Assembly (NCBI RefSeq): GCF_020524045.1 | Contig: NZ_JAIVKL010000010.1 | Span: 62,001-126,000, forward strand | DNA length: 64,000 bases | From: Metabacillus litoralis | GTDB taxonomy: Bacteria > Bacillota > Bacilli > Bacillales > Bacillaceae | Direction: 5' to 3' | Shown here: piece after piece, positions 8,836-16,386 of the stretch | Position numbering within the stretch: position 1 is the stretch's first letter | How the letters are laid out: every line of letters starts with the position of its first letter | Program-made: the position numbers and the translations under genes | Notes under the pieces: model-generated | Told to the model about the DNA's origin: nothing | Seen by the model: the letters and a program-made list of their open reading frames with translations, nothing else | The model's database searches: none

Positions 8836-9568
8836 CTTGATCTTCCTTTGTTAATTGAATATATAGATCATCTAAAGTAGCATTATTCATGCCAAACTGT
8901 TCCCTTAATTGAAGCAACGTCCCTTTTGCGCGAATTTCTCCATTATGTAAAATAATAAACGAATCACAATAACGTTCAGCTGTTGCTAAAATATGTGTAG
9001 ACATCAAAATACCTGAACCTTGATTTTTTGCTTTCTCCATCATCTCTAGTAATGAGTTTATTGCAAGTGGATCCAAACCAACGAATGGTTCATCAATAAT
9101 ATAAAGGGAAGGCTCAATTAAAAAGGCACACATGATCATGACCTTTTGCTTCATTCCTTTAGAAAAATGTGCCGGAAACCATTTTAAACGTTTCTCCATG
9201 CGAAATTCTTTTAATAATGGCTCAAGACGTTTATTAAAGGTTTCTTTATCAAGTCCATATGCCATTGCCGTTAATTCAAGATGCTCATGTAAAGTGAGTT
9301 CTTCATATAAAATTGGCGTTTCTGGGATAAAACTAAACTGTGAACGATAGCTAGATGAATCCTCTGCAAAGGATTTTCCATTAATTAAAATTTTCCCTTT
9401 GTGTGCTTCCATTGTTCCAATAATATGTTTTATTGTTGTACTTTTACCAGCCCCATTTAAACCAATTAAGCCAACAATTTGACCTTTATTCACCTCAAAA
9501 GATATTTCTTTCAAAACAGGATTTCGAGTATAACCACCCGTTAATTTTTCTATTTTAAGCAATGTCAT
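8822..9568 (-). CDS. ecsA: ABC transporter ATP-binding protein EcsA
   Basis: The 248-residue ATPase shows Walker A (GLNGAGKSTT), an EcsA-type signature (FSKGMKQKVMIM) and Walker B (LYIIDEPFVGLDP), followed by the H-loop MSTHIL. It energises EcsB. The start ATG has AAGGAGATCC upstream. It heads the ecsABC operon, read leftward and divergent from hit. In B. subtilis the operon affects exoprotein processing and the scoC-linked transition state. The leader side contains the unusual repeat array at 9797-10456, which is transcribed in the opposite direction if its terminator is used. Confidence 0.95.
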   Translation of the reverse strand: MTLLKIEKLTGGYTRNPVLKEISFEVNKGQIVGLIGLNGAGKSTTIKHIIGTMEAHKGKILINGKSFAEDSSSYRSQFSFIPETPILYEELTLHEHLELTAMAYGLDKETFNKRLEPLLKEFRMEKRLKWFPAHFSKGMKQKVMIMCAFLIEPSLYIIDEPFVGLDPLAINSLLEMMEKAKNQGSGILMSTHILATAERYCDSFIILHNGEIRAKGTLLQLREQFGMNNATLDDLYIQLTKEDQDEEH

Positions 9569-9784
9569 TTAGCGGATCTCCTTTATCTTTAAATTCAATG
9601 TATTGTATCGTTAAAAATTAGAAGGAAATTTGCGGTTTACTCGATCATTCTGACTTTCACAGTATTTCTACTTTGGTCCTGAGTAAATCACTCCTAATTT
9701 ATTGGCGATCATGTTATAAAAGTCCTTCTTTTAATAGTATCAAAATCACGTTAACATGTCCTAATTAAGAAATATATTTTCTTG

Positions 9785-9790
9785 TATAAT
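9785..9790 (+). promoter_or_regulatory. Possible -10 box for the repeat-array transcript
   Basis: TATAAT preceded by TTG lies 42 bases before the first small frame of the array. No good -35 hexamer is found at 16-18 bases upstream, so the promoter is only a candidate. Confidence 0.3.
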
Positions 9791-9831
9791 CTTTTTATCT
9801 TCGGACATCATAATTAGTGAGGAAGGGTTAC

Positions 9832-9885
9832 TTGTCAAAACGAAAACTTCTAAATGAGGTGTTTGTTCCAGACATTCTATTCTAA
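9832..9885 (+). CDS. Possible 17-residue peptide in the ecsA-hit array
   Basis: The frame reads MSKRKLLNEVFVPDILF from a TTG start, with GAGGAAGGG 4 bases upstream. The NEVFV part recurs in the same frame in units A', A'', C and C'. The ribosome site and promoter-like TATAAT upstream make it the best peptide candidate of the array, but nothing excludes that the repeat acts only as RNA. Confidence 0.3.
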   Translation: MSKRKLLNEVFVPDILF

Positions 9886-10106
9886 CTCAAGGGATTTACT
9901 TCTTTTCCATTGGATTAACACTTTTCGAAATGAGGTGTCTACGGGCCGTAATTCTGCTGAATTAGAAGCTCGCATTTAACATCATTTTGTAAATGAGGTG
10001 TTTGTCAAAGACAGTTCTCTCGTTTGTTAATGATTATATAAACAACTAACAAGGGGATGGTTGTATTGAACAATGGTGATTTCACATTCAGATAGCATTT
10101 AAATAA

Positions 10107-10151
10107 ATGTTAAATGAGGTGTTTATCAAAGATAATGATCAATCATTATAA
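10107..10151 (+). CDS. Possible 14-residue peptide in the array (unit A')
   Basis: The ATG frame reads MLNEVFIKDNDQSL. Its sister at 10356 starts MLNEVFVKDN, an Ile/Val change only, before the tails diverge. No clear ribosome site precedes the ATG. A preceding mini-frame (TTG at 10066, nine codons) has AAGGGGATGG in front and ends 11 bases upstream. Confidence 0.22.
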   Translation: MLNEVFIKDNDQSL

Positions 10152-10355
10152 ACCATTGGTATGACACAAAATTTCGAAATGAGGTGTCTACGGGCCGTAA
10201 TTTTCTATAATTATAAGCTCGCATTAACATCATTTTGTAAATGAGGTGTTTGTCAAAATACAGTTCACACTCCGTTAGCTTTTGTTTTATCACTTAACAA
10301 GGGGATGGTTGCATTGAACAATGGTGAATATCACATCAAATAACATTTAAATAAA

Positions 10356-10403
10356 ATGTTAAATGAGGTGTTTGTCAAAGATAATATCCCATTTATTGAG
10401 TAA
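10356..10403 (+). CDS. Possible 15-residue peptide in the array (unit A'')
   Basis: The ATG frame reads MLNEVFVKDNIPFIE and is the sister of the frame at 10107. It ends 17 bases before the array terminator stem. As in the sister, a mini-frame with a GGGGATGG ribosome-like site precedes it (TTG at 10314). Coding is unproven. Confidence 0.22.
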   Translation: MLNEVFVKDNIPFIE

Positions 10404-10420
10404 AAATACCCTTTCTCGAG

Positions 10421-10456
10421 GAACAGGATGATCATTCGATCCATCCTGTTCTTTTT
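10421..10456 (+). terminator. Intrinsic terminator ending the repeat array
   Basis: AACAGGATG pairs with CATCCTGTT across a 12-base loop and is followed by CTTTTTG on the plus strand. No T-run exists on the other side, so it terminates rightward transcription coming from the repeat array, not ecsA. Confidence 0.8.
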
Positions 10457-10667
10457 GATTTAATTGGTAAACAAGTATATCTAGTTTTCATGTTTTAGCT
10501 TCATGTTGTCGTCTTGTCCTCTTCTTTATTATGGTAAAATATTGATCTAGAGCTTGTAGCTAAACATTTTATACCTTAGAATAAGATTTAAAGTAACATA
10601 CATACATGAAGAAAGCTGTTGAAACTTGTTGACTTAGAATATTTTTTAAAAAGGAAGTGTACGTACA

Positions 10668-11090
10668 ATGAGTGATTGTATTTTTTGTAAAATCGTTAAT
10701 GGAGAAATTCCTTGTGCAAAAGTTTTTGAAAATGACCATGTCGTTGCCTTTCTTGATATTAGCCAAGTAACGAAGGGTCACACACTTGTTATCCCAAAAG
10801 TACATAAAGAAAACATCTATGAATTAACTCCTGAAATCGCAAGCAAAGTTTTTGAAGTTATACCTCAGATCTCTAATGCCATTAAAAAGCAATTAAACCC
10901 TGTTGGCTTGAATTTATTGAACAACAATGGTGAACAAGCAGGTCAATCTGTTTTTCATTATCATATGCATATTGTGCCTAGATATGGCAAAGGTGATGGT
11001 TTTGGTGCTGTATGGAAATCACATGCTGATCAATATTCACCAGAACAACTACAAGAAATCGCTTCATCTATTAAAAGTGAACTTTCATAA
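10668..11090 (+). CDS. hit: HIT family protein Hit
   Basis: The 140-residue histidine-triad protein carries the catalytic HYHMHIV motif (His97, His99, His101) and an N-terminal CIFCKI zinc-type Cys pair. HIT enzymes hydrolyse nucleoside phosphoramidates and adenylylated amino acids. The cytosolic fold is complete. A ribosome site (AAAGGAAGTG) precedes the ATG. It is divergent from ecsA, as in B. subtilis. A strong terminator follows at 11293-11340, with an E4 element between them. Its exact physiological substrate is unknown. Confidence 0.95.
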   Translation: MSDCIFCKIVNGEIPCAKVFENDHVVAFLDISQVTKGHTLVIPKVHKENIYELTPEIASKVFEVIPQISNAIKKQLNPVGLNLLNNNGEQAGQSVFHYHMHIVPRYGKGDGFGAVWKSHADQYSPEQLQEIASSIKSELS

Positions 11091-11129
11091 TTAAAAACAA
11101 CAAAGCAACCGAAAATAGACTCCTTAAAA

Positions 11130-11290
11130 GGCTCTTTTCTGAACGAATGTTGCTAAGTAACCAAAATTTGGAGCGGAAACAGTGTCTTTTCACTATAAGC
11201 GTACATTTTAAGAAGAAAAGCTGCCACTAAACATAATATAGTACTGATTGTTTCGGCTATTTAAAAGCAACAAAGTTTTAGAAAACAGCC
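11130..11290. repeat. E4 repeat element, copy 1
   Basis: The ends are inverted: GGCTCTTTTCT on the left and AGAAAACAGCC on the right, inside which TTGCT... faces AGCAACAAAG. The element is about 161 bp and non-coding. Relatives lie at about 13793-13915 and 57984-58095. Confidence 0.6.
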
Positions 11291-11292
11291 TA

Positions 11293-11340
11293 TAAAAAAA
11301 GACCAAAATTGCAACGATCACGCAATTTTGGTCTTTTTTA
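11293..11340. terminator. Strong bidirectional terminator after hit
   Basis: AAAAAGACCAAAATTGC pairs exactly with GCAATTTTGGTCTTTTT across a 9-base loop, with A-run and T-run on the two sides. Confidence 0.92.
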
Positions 11341-11539
11341 TTTTGGCTATGTTGGTTACCTACAAGATGAAAAAATAAATAAAACTCAAACATACACTCG
11401 TTAAAATTCTAAAAATCACAAATAAAAACGCTTACTTGAGAAAATTTCATAAAGATACAAATATTCAGTCTACATTTCCTTCCCTTTTCATGATAGGATA
11501 TGAGTATTATTTTACGTACTAACTTAGGAGGGCAATACA

Positions 11540-12619
11540 TTGAGAGCTTATAATTTTAATGCAGGACCAGCGGCTATACCATTACCAGTACTAGAACGTG
11601 CACAAAAAGAATTGGTTAACTTCAATAACACAGGTATGTCTGTTATGGAACTTAGTCATCGTAGTAAAGATTATGAAGAAGTACACAACAGAGCTAACTC
11701 TTTATTAAGAGAATTACTAGGAATTCCTGAGAATTATGAAGTTTTATTTTTACAAGGTGGAGCTAGTTTACAATTTTCAATGATTCCAATGAATTTTTTA
11801 CAAGAAAACAAAACAGCACACTTCATTATGTCAGGTGCTTGGTCTGAAAAAGCACTAAAAGAAGCAAAAATGTTTGGAGAAACTCGAATCTTGGCTTCTA
11901 GTAAAGAAGAAAATTATACACATATTCCTAAAAACTATTCATTAGCTGATACTGAAGATGGTGCTTATCTTCATATTACATCTAATAACACGATTTACGG
12001 TACACAGTGGAATGAGTACCCAACAAGCTCTATTCCATTAATTGCTGATATGTCTAGTGATATTTTATGTAAAGAAATTGATGTTGAGAAGTTTTCACTC
12101 ATTTATGCTGGAGCACAAAAAAATCTTGGTCCTTCAGGTGTAACTGTTGTTATAGCAAAAAAGGAATTCTTAGAAACAGCGAATGAAAATGTTCCAACCA
12201 TTTTAAACTATTCTACACATGTCAAAAACAATTCTTTATACAATACACCACCTACGTTTGCTATTTATATGCTTTCTTTAGTTTTGGAATGGGTAAAAGA
12301 ACAAGGTGGAGTGAAAAACGTTCAGAAAATAAATGAAGAAAAAGCAGGAGCTATTTATTCAGCAATCGACAATAGTGATGGCTTCTATAAAGCTCATGCA
12401 TCAGATGATAGTCGCTCTTTAATGAATATTACGTTCACACTTCCAAATGAAGAATTAACAAAAAAATTCCTTCAAGAAGCAAAGGAACGTAACTTTATTG
12501 GTCTTGCAGGTCATCGTTCTGTTGGTGGTTGTCGTGCTTCTACATACAATGCTGTACCAAAAGAAGCATGTGAGGCACTAGCTTCTTTCATGAATGAGTT
12601 TAGAGATAATAATAAGTAA
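11540..12619 (+). CDS. serC: Phosphoserine aminotransferase SerC
   Basis: The 359-residue PLP enzyme converts 3-phosphohydroxypyruvate and glutamate to phosphoserine in serine synthesis. It shows the family start NFNAGPAAIPLPVLE, the glycine turn LQGGAS, the PLP lysine in YAGAQKNLGPSG (Lys194) and the C-terminal GHRSVGGCRASTYNA. The start is TTG with GGAGGG 7 bases upstream, as no ATG fits the conserved N-terminus. No serine T-box is seen in the leader. It is transcribed alone and followed by an E2-derived hairpin that can serve as terminator. Confidence 0.96.
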   Translation: MRAYNFNAGPAAIPLPVLERAQKELVNFNNTGMSVMELSHRSKDYEEVHNRANSLLRELLGIPENYEVLFLQGGASLQFSMIPMNFLQENKTAHFIMSGAWSEKALKEAKMFGETRILASSKEENYTHIPKNYSLADTEDGAYLHITSNNTIYGTQWNEYPTSSIPLIADMSSDILCKEIDVEKFSLIYAGAQKNLGPSGVTVVIAKKEFLETANENVPTILNYSTHVKNNSLYNTPPTFAIYMLSLVLEWVKEQGGVKNVQKINEEKAGAIYSAIDNSDGFYKAHASDDSRSLMNITFTLPNEELTKKFLQEAKERNFIGLAGHRSVGGCRASTYNAVPKEACEALASFMNEFRDNNK

Positions 12620-12825
12620 ACATTAATTTTAAGCTAAAGATAAACCCGAAATGATTAGGAGATTGTTTCAATTAAACCTTCGCCTAATCGTTCGGGTTGT
12701 TATTTGTGTCTTCAGTAGTTGCAATGGAACGAGTTTATTTCTGCAGCTTAACTTGATAAATAAAAATCAGTTTTATATTTTATTATATTTTTAGGACGAT
12801 TTCATTAATCATGTCTCAGCTTCTC
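12620..12825. repeat. E2 composite repeat, copy 2 (deleted core)
   Basis: It contains the terminator arm (12642-12699: AACCCGAA-GATTAGG pairing with CCTAATC-TTCGGGTT), then a shortened core remnant (CAATGGAACGAG, CTGCAGCTTAACT) and an end reading CATGTCTCAGCTTCTC, a decayed form of the right terminal repeat. The arm is probably also the serC terminator. Confidence 0.7.
12642..12699. terminator. Terminator-like hairpin after serC
   Basis: A long hairpin (AACCCGAA...TTCGGGTT with inner ATTAGG/CCTAAT) stands 22 bases after the serC stop. It belongs to the E2 arm family, and its T-run is interrupted (GTTATTTG). Confidence 0.65.
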
Positions 12826-12857
12826 TTAGCTTTTTTTGATCTCATTTTTAAAGAAAT

Positions 12858-13064
12858 GGCTATGTTAAAGCTTAATGTTGATTTTCAGCACTTTGTTGAT
12901 TGGAGTGAAAGGCAAGGCATGAGACTCCTGCGGGAGGAGCGTGTCAAAGGGAGACCCCACAGGCGCTTGCGCTGAGGAGGCTCCCGGACCTAGGAAAAAA
13001 GGTACTTTTTTCCCGGGAAAGCGAATGCCTGTAACGGAAATCAACAACAAAGTTTAACAGAGCC
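12858..13064. mobile_element. E1 element (MITE-like), copy 1
   Basis: The 207-bp element is bounded by GGCTATGTTAAA and its inverse TTTAACAGAGCC, with a GC-rich palindromic middle (GGGAGACCCCACAGGCG...). Flanks AAAGAAAT and AAAGATAT look like a decayed 8-bp target duplication. It carries an extra AGGAAAAAAGG/ACTTTTTTCCC hairpin at about 12991-13014 that the copy at 18158-18340 lacks. It has no gene of its own. A frame across it is an accident of GC content. Confidence 0.8.
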
Positions 13065-13159
13065 AAAGATATAAAATAACTGTACGTAAAAAACTTTTCT
13101 TGCTATAATAATTCTTAACTTCTCTCGCAATAGGAAATGAGTTCACTATTGGGGGGAAA

Positions 13160-13215
13160 CATCTAATAAGAGATTAGAAGAGGAGAGATGAGAAATGAAT
13201 ACTAGAGTATTAGTT
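13160..13215 (+). promoter_or_regulatory. TRAP-binding leader of trpP
   Basis: Triplets GAG, TAG, GAG, GAG, GAG start at 13170, 13175, 13180, 13185 and 13190, an exact 5-base spacing. TAG and GAG triplets follow at 13203, 13205 and 13211. The run covers the ribosome site (GAGGAGAG) and the ATG at 13195. In B. subtilis the tryptophan-bound TRAP protein blocks trpP translation through such (G/U)AG repeats, and the same control is inferred here. Confidence 0.8.
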
Positions 13216-13716
13216 ACACTATCTTTATTTTCTGCAATTGGGGCTGTATTAAATATGGTGATGCCTCCGTTTTACCAAGGCATGAAACCTGATATGATGT
13301 TAATCATGATGTTTATCGGAATAATCTTTTTTCCTAGTGTGAAAAACGTTACTTTGCTTGGAATTGTTACAGGAATTTTATCTGCTTTAACAACAACATT
13401 TCCAGGGGGACAAATTCCAAATATCCTTGATAAATTCATCACAGCTTTCGCTTTTTACGGTATGTTCTTACTCGTAAAGAAATTTGCACAAAAGGTAGCA
13501 GTAGCAACAGTAATGACTGTTATTGGCACAGTTGTTTCAGGAACAATCTTTTTAACAGCTGCTTTAATGATTGTAGGTTTACCAGGTGGAGCAGCATTTT
13601 CTGCTTTATTCATTGGTGTAGTATTACCAGCTACTATCTTTAATGCAGTATCAATGGTTGTTGTGTATCCAATTGTCCAAGCGATATTCAAACGCTCTAA
13701 TTTAGCACTTGTATAA
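13195..13716 (+). CDS. trpP: Tryptophan transporter TrpP
   Basis: The 173-residue membrane protein has about five helices and the short TrpP-type N-terminus (MNTRVLVTLSLFSAIGAVL). TrpP imports tryptophan. The assignment rests on the family sequence (PPFYQGMKPDMMLIMMFIGI, TTFPGGQIPN), on position between serC and yhaH/scoC, and on the TRAP-type triplet run over its ribosome site. This gives independent support for a tryptophan-responsive gene. It is monocistronic and ends at a strong terminator (13738-13773). Confidence 0.92.
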   Translation: MNTRVLVTLSLFSAIGAVLNMVMPPFYQGMKPDMMLIMMFIGIIFFPSVKNVTLLGIVTGILSALTTTFPGGQIPNILDKFITAFAFYGMFLLVKKFAQKVAVATVMTVIGTVVSGTIFLTAALMIVGLPGGAAFSALFIGVVLPATIFNAVSMVVVYPIVQAIFKRSNLALV

Positions 13717-13737
13717 GTTTTTCATTCTAAAACATGT

Positions 13738-13773
13738 TAAGAGGTTGACCATATTAGGTCAACCTCTTTTTAC
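13738..13773 (+). terminator. Intrinsic terminator of trpP
   Basis: AGAGGTTGACC pairs with GGTCAACCTCT around a 6-base loop, followed by TTTT. Confidence 0.92.
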
Positions 13774-13792
13774 GTTATTAGTCTTAAAGAAA

Positions 13793-13960
13793 GGCTCTTT
13801 TCTGAAAGATTCTTGCTTGCTAATTGCCCTCATATTGCAGTATAAACTTTGTTCTTATTGCATAATAAGTACTGTGACATTAAGAAAAAATGCCTCTATT
13901 TTTCCAAGAAACAGCTAAATGATGCGAATGCCTGTAACAGAAATCAATCAACAATATTAA
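13793..13960. repeat. Remnants of E4 and E1 elements
   Basis: GGCTCTTTTCTGAAAG at 13793 matches the E4 left end, and CAAGAAACAGCT near 13905 is a decayed right end. GATGCGAATGCCTGTAACAG at about 13921 matches the inner part of E1. No gene is present between trpP and the small membrane protein at 13992. Confidence 0.5.
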
Positions 13961-13991
13961 ACGTCATATCCTTTTAAAAGGCTTAAAACCC

Positions 13992-14189
13992 CTATTGAAA
14001 ATACATTAATAAAATCCCTATTAAAAGCATAATCACTCCAGCAGAAGCTAATACAGTTACTTTTTGCTTAACAATTTTTTTAGGTGGATAAGATGCTGAT
14101 TGCTGCAATAATTTGAAATAATGAAAAGCTCCAATAAAAAGTAATAAACTAATCACAAAAAATAAAAAAATAACACCTGACATACTCAT
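13992..14189 (-). CDS. Small two-helix membrane protein
   Basis: The 65-residue product has two hydrophobic helices (about residues 5-25 and 46-64) joined by a basic linker (KKIVKQK). The ribosome site GGGAGG before the ATG supports translation. It lies between trpP and yhaH, where B. subtilis also has small genes, but no named relative was recognised. It points leftward and seems monocistronic. Function is unknown. Confidence 0.6.
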   Translation of the reverse strand: MSMSGVIFLFFVISLLLFIGAFHYFKLLQQSASYPPKKIVKQKVTVLASAGVIMLLIGILLMYFQ

Positions 14190-14261
14190 CCTCCCTTCTC
14201 TTCCTCTTTACCTATAAGAAATCACTATCAATTGGAATGAGATATTTCTCCTCTCATCCAA

Positions 14262-14403
14262 AGGAAACGCTCAGGTCTCTTGCTCAATCCCTGTAAAAAA
14301 GACGAATCGGAATAGAATGTGACCTTTGACCTTTTTCCTTCAATTCCAAAATGACTGAACACAAGGCATACCTCGAAGGGCTAGGTGTTGAAGCTAGACA
14401 CCA
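14262..14403. repeat. E3 repeat element, decayed copy
   Basis: AACGCTCAGGTCTCTTGCTC and CGAAGGGCTAGGTGTTGAAG match the two ends of E3. The inner hairpin (CGGAATAGAATGTGACC / TCAATTCC) is partly kept. The rest of 14190-14635 shows no gene. Confidence 0.6.
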
Positions 14404-14635
14404 ACACAATGGAAAAACACTTGTACTAACGCACCTTCAAACAATAAACAAACCCTCCTGCAAATCAACCAAATTCCATCTATAAAAATTTCATAAAGGA
14501 CTTATAAATATTTATGCTAACAAGCCTTTAACTATGTATAATGTTTATTAAAGACACATGTTTGGGTAAGTTGTAAAGAAGAGGATTAATAGCAATCAAT
14601 CAGTACATTTATCCATCATTTTGGAGGGATGAGTT

Positions 14636-14989
14636 ATGTCAAAAAATAAAGCATTATTATGTGGACTAATCGTAGGTGGAGTAATCGGTGGAATCACAAC
14701 CTTACTTACTACTCCTTCTTCTGGTAAAGAGCTTCGTAGCCAAATCAATCTTAGTCGTAAACAAATAGAAGATCTTTTACAACAATTAAAGACTGAAAGC
14801 AAAGCATTAAAAGAACAAATTGTTAAAACAGCTCAAGAAGGTTCTGAAGTTGTGAAAGAAGTATCTGCAGATTTAAAAAAATCGATAAATCAGTTTCAAC
14901 AAGAAATTGAGCCACATAAAAAGGATTTGCAAAAGGAAATTGAAGAAATTGAAATGAAAATTAAACAACTTGAGAAAACTTTACAATAA
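14636..14989 (+). CDS. yhaH: YtxH domain protein YhaH
   Basis: The 117-residue protein starts with a glycine-zipper membrane segment (LIVGGVIGGITTLLTTPSSG) and the YtxH hallmark TPSSGKELR. A long Lys/Glu-rich coiled coil (residues 40-117) follows. YtxH proteins are small membrane-attached general-stress or sporulation proteins of unknown mechanism. Gene order just upstream of scoC matches B. subtilis yhaH. The ribosome site TGGAGGG precedes the ATG. A hairpin terminator follows at 15034-15075. Confidence 0.88.
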   Translation: MSKNKALLCGLIVGGVIGGITTLLTTPSSGKELRSQINLSRKQIEDLLQQLKTESKALKEQIVKTAQEGSEVVKEVSADLKKSINQFQQEIEPHKKDLQKEIEEIEMKIKQLEKTLQ

Positions 14990-15033
14990 TCTGATTTTTC
15001 ACTCATTACGATTAAATTGTTTTTCTCTTATTC

Positions 15034-15075
15034 AAAAAAGTGTGTTGGACAAGTATTGTTCACACACTTTTTTTC
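15034..15075. terminator. Terminator after yhaH
   Basis: AAAAAAGTGTGT pairs with ACACACTTTTTT across a loop of about 17 bases, with a T-run. Confidence 0.85.
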
Positions 15076-15203
15076 ATTAAAAACCGTTGATATATATAGG
15101 TTTCATAAAATTTTTAAAAATTTCGTAAATTTATATCTTTATTAATCTTTATTTTATTGGCATAATAGAGAATAATACATTTGGGAGTCAGGAGTGACCG
15201 GTG

Positions 15204-15788
15204 ATGAATCATAATGAAAAGGAATATACAATAAAAGAAGCCTTGTTATTTAGTCAACGAGTTGCGCAGCTGAGTAAGGCATTATGGAAATCTATTGAAA
15301 AGGATTGGCAGCAGTGGATTAAGCCGTATGATTTGAATATTAACGAACATCATATTCTATGGATTGCTGATCATTTAAATGGAGCATCTATTTCAGAGAT
15401 TGCTAAATTCGGAGTAATGCATGTATCTACTGCCTTTAATTTTTCAAAAAAGCTTGAGGAAAGAGGTTACTTAGAGTTCTCTAAGAAGGCTGATGATAAG
15501 CGTAACACATATATTAAGCTTACTACTCAAGGTGAAGAGGTTTTATCAAAGCTGTTGGAAGACTTTAGTCCAGAAAGAAACTCTGTTTTAAAAGGAGCAC
15601 TTCCTCTCCAAAATCTATTCGGGAAATTTCCTGAAATGATGGAAATGATGTGTATTATCCGCAATATTTATGGTGATGATTTCATGGAAATTTTCGAACA
15701 ATCATTTCATAATATTGAGGATACCTACAATGAAGATGGGACATTAACGAAGAAATCTTCTCCCACTGAGGAACTGATTTCTAGCTAA
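15204..15788 (+). CDS. scoC: Transition-state regulator ScoC (Hpr), MarR family
   Basis: The 194-residue winged-helix protein contains the long segment around [20 protein letters not shown] and the HTH ([20 protein letters not shown]) that are nearly identical to B. subtilis ScoC as I recall it. ScoC represses extracellular protease genes, oligopeptide permeases and sporulation genes at the end of growth. The C-terminal acidic tail is shorter than in B. subtilis (about 203 residues there). GTG at 15201 and ATG at 15204 are both possible starts. The ATG was taken because AGGAGTG is then 7 bases away. It converges on yhaI with only 5 bases between them. Confidence 0.96.
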   Translation: MNHNEKEYTIKEALLFSQRVAQLSKALWKSIEKDWQQWIKPYDLNINEHHILWIADHLNGASISEIAKFGVMHVSTAFNFSKKLEERGYLEFSKKADDKRNTYIKLTTQGEEVLSKLLEDFSPERNSVLKGALPLQNLFGKFPEMMEMMCIIRNIYGDDFMEIFEQSFHNIEDTYNEDGTLTKKSSPTEELISS

Positions 15789-15793
15789 ATTGA

Positions 15794-16135
15794 TCAATAT
15801 GACGATTTCATTAACTCCAAAAAATCTGCCATTAATAAAGGATATAAATTCTGCTTGTATAGGGCTTGAATTGTTTCTTCTACTTCAAGTCTTGAATTTA
15901 AACTTCCTGCAAATCGCGTAAGGAGATCTGTAAAGATCACTAATCCTTGCGTTTTTTGTTCTTCATAAAGAGAATTTAATTCATAACAAAGTTTATCAAT
16001 TTCTTCAATCTCTGTTTTACACAACCCTTTTTCCATAACTAGCTGATAAAAAGGAAATCGTTTTGTATCTACCATTTGTAATAATAGCGCTTGATAATAT
16101 TCAAGTTTTTCCAAACGCTTTTCCATAGAATCCAT
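15794..16135 (-). CDS. yhaI: DUF1878 family protein YhaI
   Basis: The 113-residue all-helical soluble protein carries the DUF1878 features (MEKRLEKLEYYQALLLQMVD; FPFYQLVMEKGL) and sits tail-to-tail with scoC, exactly as yhaI does in B. subtilis. No enzyme motif is visible. The ribosome site AGAGGG precedes the ATG. The function is unknown, and its constant pairing with scoC is the main clue. Confidence 0.9.
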   Translation of the reverse strand: MDSMEKRLEKLEYYQALLLQMVDTKRFPFYQLVMEKGLCKTEIEEIDKLCYELNSLYEEQKTQGLVIFTDLLTRFAGSLNSRLEVEETIQALYKQNLYPLLMADFLELMKSSY

Positions 16136-16386
16136 GTAGTACCCTCTTTCTACTCATACATTATTGTTCTTTATTGTATACGATTAGCGATATTTTATAA
16201 AGTTTAATCCCTATATTATTACTCCATTAAAAAAGTGTTTAGATATTAATCGTCTTTTCAAAAGAACTTTGAGATGTCTTTTTTCATTAAAGCGTTTCCA
16301 ATTACTTTTTACATATTGATTTTTTCTGCTCACCGTCGTACAGTATGGTAGTACTTAAGTTATAACATAGTTTGGACGGTGAAACG

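Larger units (their letters stand above)
9797..10456 (+). ncRNA. Candidate repeat-containing small RNA locus (AAATGAGGTGT array)
   Basis: Seven exact copies of AAATGAGGTGT start at 9852, 9928, 9991, 10112, 10177, 10239 and 10361. They form units A-B-C, A'-B'-C' and A'' with a period of about 249 bp. B copies share AAATGAGGTGTCTACGGGCC, and C and A copies share GAGGTGTTT(G/A)TCAAA. The region ends at a rho-independent terminator pointing rightward (10421-10456). This implies a plus-strand transcript between ecsA and hit. Whether it acts as RNA or encodes very short peptides is open. GAGGTG resembles a ribosome-binding sequence, so the RNA would carry seven such motifs. Confidence 0.5.

Noticed and set aside
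10569-10805. Minus-strand frame over the hit start
   Set aside because: It overlaps the hit gene and its leader and has no ribosome site; hit is certain.
11350-11539. Serine T-box leader before serC
   Set aside because: No T-box sequence (TGGNACCGCG type), specifier stem or terminator/antiterminator was found.
12865-13050. Minus-strand gene in the 12.9 kb region
   Set aside because: It is the translation of an E1 element; the sister element at 18158 differs by indels that break the frame.
16372-16386. TTG start of the DUF3267 gene
   Set aside because: There is no ribosome site before TTG 16372, while GGTGA fits ATG 16387.
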